Assembly (NCBI GenBank): GCA_008107755.1 | Contig: VIRH01000086.1 | Span: forward strand, 1-61,036 | Length of the DNA: 61,036 bases | Source: Rhodobacterales bacterium | Lineage (GTDB): Bacteria; Pseudomonadota; Alphaproteobacteria; Rhizobiales; Stappiaceae | Reading direction: 5' to 3' | Shown here: piece after piece, positions 54,616-61,036 of the stretch | Layout of the letters: each line of letters starts with the position of its first letter | Numbering within the stretch: position 1 is the first letter of the stretch | Translations under genes and position numbers: made by a program | Notes under the pieces: generated by a model | What the model saw: the letters and a program-made list of their open reading frames with translations, nothing else | What the model was told of the DNA's origin: nothing | Databases searched by the model: none

Positions 54616-57600
54616 TCACAATTCATGAATTGCCACTCCATCACCGCAAACCTCCCTGGCAATCTCCACCACATGCCGATGGTGCGTCAGATAAATCGCT
54701 TGCCCGGTCTGGCCGATCTTTTCCATCACCTTGCATGCGGACCGCGTTCTGTCCTCGTCAAAGGTCTCGAAGACATCATCACAGAAGAACGGTAGGCATA
54801 CGCCTTGGCTTGCGAGCTGCTCGTATGCGGCTGCGCGAAGTGCGAGGAAAAGCTGGAAGCGTGTGCCCTTTGACAGGTCACTTGCCTGTTTGGCCATGCC
54901 GGACGCATCGATCGCCTGCAGGATTTCCGAGGAGCCTTCCGGCCGTGTTTGTAATCGAGCGTAGGCCCCGTTGGTTAGATCCGCGAACGCCTTCTCGGTA
55001 GCCACCATCATGCCGCTGCGATGACTGTCCCGATAGCGGCGAATGGCTTCTTCCGCCAGTCGCAACCCGAATGCTGTTTCGAGATACGACAACGCGGCTT
55101 CTTCCAGCTCTATTTCCAGCGTGGCTTTTTGCTCGATCAACGCGGCGACGTTATCTTCTCCCGTTACGGCGGCTAGGTCCCTTTGCGCTGCCGTGCGCTC
55201 TTCAATCGAGGTTTCAAAACGTGTTTCAACGACGGCCAGATCTTCTTCGATGCCCATCAACGAAGCTGCCAAGTCCGTCGCTGTTGTTCCTTCGAGTTTT
55301 GCCCTAGCGGCTGCAATGTCGGGAACCGCCAGCTCGGTGCGGATCGCGCCGGAGAGTTCCGTCAGCCGTGCTCGTTTCTCGATTACGGCCTGGGCCTCTC
55401 CGATCGCTTTGCGCAGGTCTTGCAGTGAGCCTGTCGGAACGCGATCCGGAAATAGCGCAGCCAAATTGGCCGCCTTCCGCTCAATGTCTTTAAGGAACGT
55501 CTGGGTCTCACCCAAAGCGTCTTCTGCTGCCTGGAGAGCGTTGGACAGCATCTCAAACTGTTGCTCTGCTTCGTTGGCCGCTTGGGCCAATTCCAGAAGG
55601 GTTTTGTAGGCTTCCATCGGAGGTACAGAAGCGTCGATGCCCAGAGCCTTTGCCAGTCGCTCAACTTCAAGCCCAAAATCCTCCTGGTCCTTTTCCATCG
55701 CTTCAACCTGGCGTTCTGCACCAGCTCGGCGCCCGTCCATTTCCCGGAGTTCACGCAGTGGCTCAAGCGATTGGATCACGACATCCGGGGAAAGGGTGTT
55801 TTCGAAGAATTCAGAGATCAGAGACGTCCAGGTTTCCTGATGTCCTTCATGGCTTTTTTGCAGGCTGCTCATAGCTTGGCGTTGGCGTACGAGCTCAGCT
55901 TTCAGGCTCTTGCACGTCTCGATCGCCGCGTTGCGCCTGTCTTCTTGCACCCGCTCTTCATCCCGCCGCGCACGCGCTCCTGCTATCAGGGTGTCAAAGT
56001 CCTCGGTCGCCAGGTTCAATGCATCCCGTAGGTCCGCAACTGCGCGCTGGACGTCGGAGAGCGTAGCCTCGTGTTCCTTCTCAAGGCGTTTGCAGTTTGT
56101 GTCAGCCTTTATGACTGCCTCGAGCTTTCCAACCCACACCGAAAATATCGCCGGGCTGATCGGGCTGTTCAAGCCGCATCGGCCGGCATAGCCGTCAACG
56201 GTTTCCCTGACGGCGGCCAACTCTTCATCCAGCTTGGCAAGCCGTCCCTTTGCAGAGGAAAGTTCGGTTTCAACTTCGCTTTGCCTTTGCTCTTCGGCTC
56301 GCAGCTGCCCGAGCACAGTCGCATGGCCAAGCCTTGTGTCCGATACCTGGTCTACCTTCTGCATGGCGGTTTCGAAGGTATTGGCGGACGAGGGATCAAG
56401 AGTGGATTTGTGGGCAGCCCACAGCTGATCGCGTTCTGTCTTAGCTGCCCGTGCTGCCGTGTCGTCCACGAGGCCCGATCCCGACATTAGAGCGGAGCTG
56501 CGCTGTGCCGCTGCGATGAGTTCCAGCTCCAGATCATCACAGCGGTCGGAGAGTTTGGAGCGTTGATCCTGGAGGGTGCGAAACTTCTCCGCGAGCTCTT
56601 CGGCTTCAACAAAAGAGATCGCCGCCGGCGGAGCCGAGTCAAAGACCTGGCCGGAGACTGTCAGCGCGGTCAGAGCATCCTCACGGGCAATGTTTGCAGA
56701 GCGAACTGCCTGGCGGGCAGAGGCATAACGCGGGGCAAGGCTGTCGATAGAATAGCGAGACAAGATCGGGCCTACGAGGATGGTGGCCGGATCGGTGTCT
56801 TGGAACCCAGCCAGTTCCTGTTCAGCGATCTCCAGACGCCCCTGCAGCGCTTCGATTTCCTTCTCGAGGTTGGCAAGGTCTCGGGTGGAGGTTCTCAGAT
56901 TGTCCCTGGCCTCTTCCAATTGCCCCATCTGGCCCGGCGAAAGCACCAAGGCCTTTGGGTCTATGCTTTCGGGGGCATTCAGATCGTTTGCGGCTCGGCG
57001 CATGTCGCGATGAATGTCAGCTAGGGCTCTCCGCCGCTTGTCGAGATCCAGATCAGCCGTCGTATAACGACTGCGTAGAACATCGAGCCGCTTCAGATCG
57101 TCTGAGACCGACAAGTGTTCCGGATGACGCTCCACCTGAGCCTGCCGGTCGCGTAAATCCGCTGTCTCTTGAGCAATTCGGTCTTTGTCAGCAAGATGCA
57201 TGCTCTGCTCCGTCAAGAGCGCCACCAGCTCTTCCGGATTGACGTCCAGGTACGCCGGGTAGTCTGAGTACTCGGTCAACTCGGCTTCCAGTGCGTCGAT
57301 CTCGGCGAGCTTTGGTAACGCCGCTTTAAAGGCCTCCAAATCCGCCTTTGAAGTCAGCAATGCGCTTCGTTCCTTTCGCGCACTAGCCTCTTCGGTCTGG
57401 GCCGCTTCCAATGCCTGTTTCAGTTTCTTGTAGGCGCTGACAGGAACGTCTGTTTCCCTGATCTGGCGCTCGACGTCGGCCAAGTCTCGCTTCAATTGTG
57501 CGATCCGGGTGGTGGTGGCACGTTTGCGATAAATGCCATCTGCTTTGTCGCGGTATTGTTCGAGAACGCTGGTTAGGTTGCTGACGCCTGCCGCTGCCGA

Positions 57601-58053
57601 AAACAAGAGCCGGCCAATATCCCCTTTGCTGCTGACGATCTCCTCGCCGCCCTTTTCGATAGTTCCATCATCAAGGCAAAGCAGCTGCCGGTAGTCTGTT
57701 TCTGATAGGCCGCCCAGGTGTGCGGCGAGAGCCGTTTCAGGCAAGGGCGTGCCATTGGCGTCGCGCAGCGACGGATCGCGCGTGGACAGTCGGGAGAGCT
57801 GGAGCTGCGTCCCATCGACATTCAGGACGCCCGAGACCCTTAGGTTCTTGCGATCATGAAGAAAGCCGTATTGTTCCTTGAGTGGAAACCCGTAGAGCAA
57901 GCGAAGAAAGGCTTCCATGGTGGTGGTCTTGCCAGCTTCGTTCGGACCGTAGATCACATGGAAATCGGATGCACCCGCCTTCGGCCCGAAATCATAGGAC
58001 TTGCCGGTGAAGTGGCCGAAGAGATCGAGATTGAGTTTCTGCAGGCGCATCAT
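54616..58053 (-). CDS. SMC/SbcC-like AAA ATPase (YhaN type)
   Basis: A 1145-residue ABC-type ATPase. The N-terminal half-site has FHVIYGPNEAGKTTTMEAFLRLLYGFP (Walker A, residues 36-43) followed by the YhaN-type ADDNGTPLPETALAAHLGGLSETDYRQLLCLDDGTI segment. Long coiled coils rich in E, A, L and R fill the middle. The C-terminus has the signature-like LSKGTRFQLFLALRAAA and Walker B in CLPFFCDDVFETFDEDR, then a His switch in IYLTHHRHVVEIA. It would pair with the phosphoesterase encoded just upstream (4-bp overlap) to form an Mre11-Rad50-like DNA end-processing complex. Confidence 0.9.
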   Translation of the reverse strand: MMRLQKLNLDLFGHFTGKSYDFGPKAGASDFHVIYGPNEAGKTTTMEAFLRLLYGFPLKEQYGFLHDRKNLRVSGVLNVDGTQLQLSRLSTRDPSLRDANGTPLPETALAAHLGGLSETDYRQLLCLDDGTIEKGGEEIVSSKGDIGRLLFSAAAGVSNLTSVLEQYRDKADGIYRKRATTTRIAQLKRDLADVERQIRETDVPVSAYKKLKQALEAAQTEEASARKERSALLTSKADLEAFKAALPKLAEIDALEAELTEYSDYPAYLDVNPEELVALLTEQSMHLADKDRIAQETADLRDRQAQVERHPEHLSVSDDLKRLDVLRSRYTTADLDLDKRRRALADIHRDMRRAANDLNAPESIDPKALVLSPGQMGQLEEARDNLRTSTRDLANLEKEIEALQGRLEIAEQELAGFQDTDPATILVGPILSRYSIDSLAPRYASARQAVRSANIAREDALTALTVSGQVFDSAPPAAISFVEAEELAEKFRTLQDQRSKLSDRCDDLELELIAAAQRSSALMSGSGLVDDTAARAAKTERDQLWAAHKSTLDPSSANTFETAMQKVDQVSDTRLGHATVLGQLRAEEQRQSEVETELSSAKGRLAKLDEELAAVRETVDGYAGRCGLNSPISPAIFSVWVGKLEAVIKADTNCKRLEKEHEATLSDVQRAVADLRDALNLATEDFDTLIAGARARRDEERVQEDRRNAAIETCKSLKAELVRQRQAMSSLQKSHEGHQETWTSLISEFFENTLSPDVVIQSLEPLRELREMDGRRAGAERQVEAMEKDQEDFGLEVERLAKALGIDASVPPMEAYKTLLELAQAANEAEQQFEMLSNALQAAEDALGETQTFLKDIERKAANLAALFPDRVPTGSLQDLRKAIGEAQAVIEKRARLTELSGAIRTELAVPDIAAARAKLEGTTATDLAASLMGIEEDLAVVETRFETSIEERTAAQRDLAAVTGEDNVAALIEQKATLEIELEEAALSYLETAFGLRLAEEAIRRYRDSHRSGMMVATEKAFADLTNGAYARLQTRPEGSSEILQAIDASGMAKQASDLSKGTRFQLFLALRAAAYEQLASQGVCLPFFCDDVFETFDEDRTRSACKVMEKIGQTGQAIYLTHHRHVVEIAREVCGDGVAIHEL

Positions 58054-59288
58054 TCGCTAGCGCCCTTCATGGCAGCAAGGATGCTTTCTGCTCCTCCTTC
58101 AGACAGGGACCGTGCGAGGCTTTCGGAAGCCTCCTCACTAGGCAACAATCCTGATCTGCGAGTAGTCGGGATCTCGCCGGTCACAGTTCCCAGTAATTCC
58201 CGCATCTCCGCGGCAAAGGCGGGCTCATCGCGGATTTCCGCCATCAACCGTTCCAGCTCACCAATAGCTGACTTGCTGTCGGCTCCCTCTGCTTTCTCTG
58301 TCAGATCGAATTTGACCTTTTCGACCCAAAGCCGTTCGGTGCCTCGGGCGAGTTCCGCGATGATTTCCGCCCAGCTATCCTGGTCCCGTAACACTTGCCA
58401 TTTCCGGCCAGTCTGACCCGTGAGGGTGATCCGGATCAGTCCGGCCTCAGCAGACAGGTCTTCCGCTACCTTCTGCAATTGCCTGCGGATGTGACTGCGG
58501 ATTTCATCATCTGTTTCCAGGCCACCGATATCGACTGTGAGCTCCAGGAACTCCGCCGCGGATGTCGGGACTTCGGTGATGGAGATTTTCTGGTCTTTGA
58601 TCGTCAACAGAGTGGCTGACTTGGGACCGGCCTCTCCAATGTCGCGCCCTTGCGGAATGCCGGGCATGACAATCCAGGGGGACGTTGCGTGGACCTGTCG
58701 CTTGTGCACATGGCCGAGCGCCCAGTAATCAAACCCCATGGCCGAAAGTTCAGCGACGGAGCAGGGGGCGTAGGTATCGTGTCCTTGGCTTCCGGCAAGC
58801 GATGTATGGAGCAACGCGATATTGACCGCATCAGGTTCCGGCGAGCCGAACTTCGGCAACAGGCTATCCGGTGCTTGCCGACCGCTGAAACTCACACCAT
58901 GGATCCAGATATTCGTCTCGCCCAACTGCCGTCGGCCGCCACGACCGTCGAAGACATGCACATTGTCCGGCAGACTGACTTCACCAGTCAGCGGGTTTTC
59001 AGCATCGTGATTGCCCTTGATGTAGAAGACGGGAATATCGGCTTGCATCAGCCGATCCAACTGGCCGGTCAAGAATGCGGCCGTCTTGGCGCTTCGCTCA
59101 GCGCCGTCGAAGAGATCACCTGCAATCAGGAGCGCTGAAACACCTTCGGCCAATGCATAGTCGACGACCCGCGTGAATGCCGCTCTGGTCGCCGTTTGAA
59201 CAGTGTTCTGTAGGGCCTCATCCCGCAATGCGAGCGACTTGAGTGGCGAATCGAGATGGACGTCGGCAGTATGCAAGATCCTGATCAA
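58050..59288 (-). CDS. SbcD/YhaO-like DNA repair metallophosphoesterase
   Basis: A 412-residue calcineurin-like phosphoesterase. The two-metal site motifs are complete: RILHTADVHLDSP (D, H), LLIAGDLFDGA (GD), IKGNHDAEN (GNH), LLHTSLAG and WALGHVHKRQ (GHxH). The C-terminal third is the capping/ATPase-contact region. It would cut DNA ends with the ATPase of the next gene, whose ATG overlaps its stop codon. It diverges from the ParB-like gene across a 164-bp gap. Confidence 0.92.
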   Translation of the reverse strand: MIRILHTADVHLDSPLKSLALRDEALQNTVQTATRAAFTRVVDYALAEGVSALLIAGDLFDGAERSAKTAAFLTGQLDRLMQADIPVFYIKGNHDAENPLTGEVSLPDNVHVFDGRGGRRQLGETNIWIHGVSFSGRQAPDSLLPKFGSPEPDAVNIALLHTSLAGSQGHDTYAPCSVAELSAMGFDYWALGHVHKRQVHATSPWIVMPGIPQGRDIGEAGPKSATLLTIKDQKISITEVPTSAAEFLELTVDIGGLETDDEIRSHIRRQLQKVAEDLSAEAGLIRITLTGQTGRKWQVLRDQDSWAEIIAELARGTERLWVEKVKFDLTEKAEGADSKSAIGELERLMAEIRDEPAFAAEMRELLGTVTGEIPTTRRSGLLPSEEASESLARSLSEGGAESILAAMKGASE

Positions 59289-59452
59289 CTGCTGTTTCTC
59301 CTGACAAAGACCTGAAACTCAATCGCTGATAGCCATTTCGTTAAATCATTCCGGACAGCAACGACACAAATCCTTTCCCGGTCCACAACCGGAATTTCTG
59401 CAGCACTCGCACAGCCGGGAACGGTCGCCGTTCGCAAAAGAAGAGGCACAAC

Positions 59453-60304
59453 TTGAGCGCTTATCAATCCATTAGACTCTCGCTCATCGATATCCCGGAA
59501 GGGCGCATCCGGGAAGTTGATTACGATTGGGCTGAGTGCTTGCGAGACATGTTTATGGAGATTGGGCAGAAGACCCCAATCGACGTCGTTGAGAACGGCA
59601 AGCGCTATTCGCTGGTCGCAGGCGCTCATCGTTTCACCGCGGCAAAGCTTGCCAAGTGGCGGGAGATCAATGCGAGGATCCTAGAGCCATCATCGGAGAA
59701 CTCCGCGGGTGAGTTGCGTCTCCATGAAATTCTGGAGAACCTTGGGCGGAAGAACTTCAATACGTTGGAAAGATGCGAAGCTCTGAGCGAACTGAAGCGC
59801 GTATACGAGGAGCTTCACCCACAGGCGCGACGCGGCGGGGATCGAAGGAGCCAACGGTTTAAGAACAATGGCGAAAATCAAACGGCAAGCTTTGCCTTTA
59901 GCAAAAATGCCGCGGAAACCACCGGCCTATCTGATCGCTCCATCAGGCTAGCGGTGCAGATCTTCGAGGCCCTTGCGCCGGCAACCCGCGAGCGCCTGAA
60001 GGGAACAAAGTTCGCTGAGACACAGGCGGACCTCAAAGCGCTCGGATGTCTCGATCCCGAAATGCAGAGCAGAGTATTGGATCTAGTCACCGATGAATAT
60101 CCGGAAGCGTCAACAATCAAGGATGCTGTGACGATGCTAGAGGGACGCAGGCCCGAGACAGAGACCGACCGAATTTTCAGAAGGTCACTTACTTACTTTT
60201 GCAAACTCTCCAAATCTGGCCGGCAGCATATTTTCCGGCTGCATAAACGGGAGATTTTCGAATTAGCAAAGAAAGACGGCTGGTTTGATGAAAAGGAAGG
60301 CTAA
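59453..60304 (+). CDS. ParB/Srx-fold domain protein (solitary)
   Basis: A 283-residue protein with an N-terminal ParB-like domain: LSLIDIPEGRIREV, IGQKTPIDVVENGKRYSLVAGAHRFTAAKLAKW (the G-x-HR-x2-A nucleotide-binding box), and an EILENLGRKNFNTLERCEALSELKRVYEEL helical segment. A putative HTH (NAAETTGLSDRSIRLAVQIF) follows. The start is TTG at 59453 with AGAGG seven bases upstream. No parA is adjacent, so a plasmid- or phage-type regulator, or a CTP-binding adaptor, is as likely as chromosome partition. A 206-bp gap follows with no gene. Confidence 0.8.
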   Translation: MSAYQSIRLSLIDIPEGRIREVDYDWAECLRDMFMEIGQKTPIDVVENGKRYSLVAGAHRFTAAKLAKWREINARILEPSSENSAGELRLHEILENLGRKNFNTLERCEALSELKRVYEELHPQARRGGDRRSQRFKNNGENQTASFAFSKNAAETTGLSDRSIRLAVQIFEALAPATRERLKGTKFAETQADLKALGCLDPEMQSRVLDLVTDEYPEASTIKDAVTMLEGRRPETETDRIFRRSLTYFCKLSKSGRQHIFRLHKREIFELAKKDGWFDEKEG

Positions 60305-60510
60305 TGCTTGTTTGATTTGGAGCGAGGCTAAGAATTACGTTCCGTCCTGGACGAGAGTATGACAAGCATGGTGGCCGACAGTGGAACGGCGGCTCTCGGA
60401 CTGGCGGTGGGAGTGACTGACATCACGCTCCTATCAACGCAGCCGTTATTGGTCACCCCTTTTCTCCACTGAGGTTGTGCAACTCTGCTGGTTGCACCAC
60501 AGAAAATCCG

Positions 60511-60903
60511 TTAGGTTTTTGACGGCCGGATCATTAGTCCGATATCACGCTTTTTTTTGCCTTTCCAGCTACTACCGGCGACAATGAATCCGGCTCGCTT
60601 CAGCGTCTTCCGCATTTTGTCATTCTCAACTCGAACGGTCGCGAAGACACCCGCGCCGTTCGCGTGATCGATCGCTGCTTTGACAATTGGGAGCGACAGT
60701 CGTCGGCCCTGGAGTGAAGCGTCCAAAAAGATGTAGCCAAGCTCAAAAGGATAATCTGTTTGTGAGAGGGTTATCCCGGACCGGGCTGCGGTTCTCTTGC
60801 GATAGCTTTCTCTTGGACGCTTCAGCGCGGTTACTCCGGATATCAAGCCATTTTCCCGATATACTACTAGGATCCGAGCTTTTGCGATGTTGTCAGTCAG
60901 CAC
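60511..60903 (-). pseudogene. GNAT acetyltransferase, 5'-truncated by an IS element
   Basis: The minus-strand frame has the acetyl-CoA-binding region of GNAT enzymes: ELGYIFLDASLQGRRLSLPIVKAAI, then VFATVRVENDKMRKTLKRAGFIVAG. The visible protein begins at LTDNIAKARILVVYRENGLISGV, which is the middle of the usual fold, so about 30-50 N-terminal residues are missing. The frame continues into the inverted end of the IS element at 60911, indicating that the insertion cut off the original start. A GTG at 60903 could allow translation of the remnant. Confidence 0.6.
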
Positions 60904-60910
60904 TGCGCTA

Positions 60911-61036
60911 TGAACCGCGCCGGGTTTGCCGGAGGCTCCAACTCCTGAGTAGGATGGAGCACGATGAGCAAAACGACGAACAAGTTTTCCCCTGAAGTAC
61001 GCGAGCGGGCGGTTCGCCTTGTGCTGGACAATGAAG
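60911..61036 (+). mobile_element. IS3-family insertion sequence, left end (cut by window edge)
   Basis: The sequence from 60911, starting TGAACCGCGCCGGGTTTGCC, followed by GAGTAGGATGGAGC and the start of a transposase gene, has the layout of an IS3-family (IS407-like) left end. The four bases before it (GCTA, 60907-60910) may be the target duplication; the right end lies outside the window. Confidence 0.7.
60964..61036 (+). CDS. IS3-family transposase OrfA, N-terminal part (cut by window edge)
   Basis: From the ATG at 60964 the frame reads MSKTTNKFSPEVRERAVRLV and continues to the edge. The FSPEVRERAVRLVLD stretch is the start of the HTH_Tnp_1 domain of IS3-family OrfA. AGGATGGAGC lies just upstream as a ribosome-binding site. 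Confidence 0.8.
   Translation, partial: MSKTTNKFSPEVRERAVRLVLDNE

Noticed and set aside
60477..60497. Hairpin GTGCAAC/GTTGCAC as a terminator of the GNAT remnant
   Set aside because: The stem is only 7 bp with no T-run on either strand.

Overview
The window is high-GC DNA from an alphaproteobacterium. Exo-type polysaccharide genes, a MocR-regulated catabolic cluster with polyamine-type ABC transport, and frequent TTG/GTG starts suggest a marine Hyphomicrobiales lineage such as Roseibium/Labrenzia (Stappiaceae). That placement is inference from gene style; no 16S rRNA or other marker is present. No rRNA, tRNA or CRISPR array was seen.

Region 1 (1-24.1 kb) is an exopolysaccharide (EPS) locus. 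It holds a cut-off UDP-glucose dehydrogenase, a sulfotransferase, a GH16 glycanase, five glycosyltransferase genes (one a GT4-GT2 fusion), an FAD enzyme, an HAD-domain protein, a Wzx-type flippase, a Wzy/ExoQ-like polymerase, an ExoP/Wzz-like co-polymerase whose kinase-like domain has lost its P-loop, an ExoY-type priming transferase, an ExoF/Wza-like export protein, two methyltransferases and a putative Fe/2OG-dioxygenase-like protein. Together they describe a Wzx/Wzy-type polymer that is probably sulfated and methylated.

Region 2 (24.2-41.1 kb) starts with a phospholipase-D-family lipoprotein and a possible 57-residue membrane protein. It continues as a catabolic cluster built around a MocR (GntR-aminotransferase) regulator: two enolase-superfamily enzymes, an aldehyde dehydrogenase, two DadA/PuuB-like FAD oxidases, a polyamine-type ABC transporter, a cupin and a GMC (choline-dehydrogenase-like) oxidoreductase. 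I found a 24-bp inverted repeat, WWTGG-N14-CCAWT, in four intergenic regions: between the regulator and the divergent enolase gene, before the second enolase gene, before the oxidase/transporter operon, and between the divergent dadA-like and GMC genes. This ties nearly the whole cluster into one putative MocR regulon for an unidentified amino/hydroxy compound.

Region 3 (41.1-44.7 kb) is a TPP-riboswitch-controlled thiCME operon. Region 4 (44.7-51.5 kb) has a PEGA-like lipoprotein, a small conserved-looking protein, a carotenoid oxygenase pseudogene with an internal deletion and a frameshift, a 1074-residue secreted protein with a roughly 280-residue tandem duplication, and a secreted double peptidoglycan-binding-domain protein.

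Region 5 (51.5-61.0 kb) looks accessory. About 1.1 kb of non-coding DNA carries a 21-bp-arm inverted repeat and a family of palindromic repeats. Then come an AT-rich membrane-protein gene, a three-gene array (SbcD/YhaO-like phosphoesterase, YhaN/SbcC-like ATPase, GIY-YIG protein), a solitary ParB-like gene, and an acetyltransferase gene cut by an IS3-family element that runs off the right edge.
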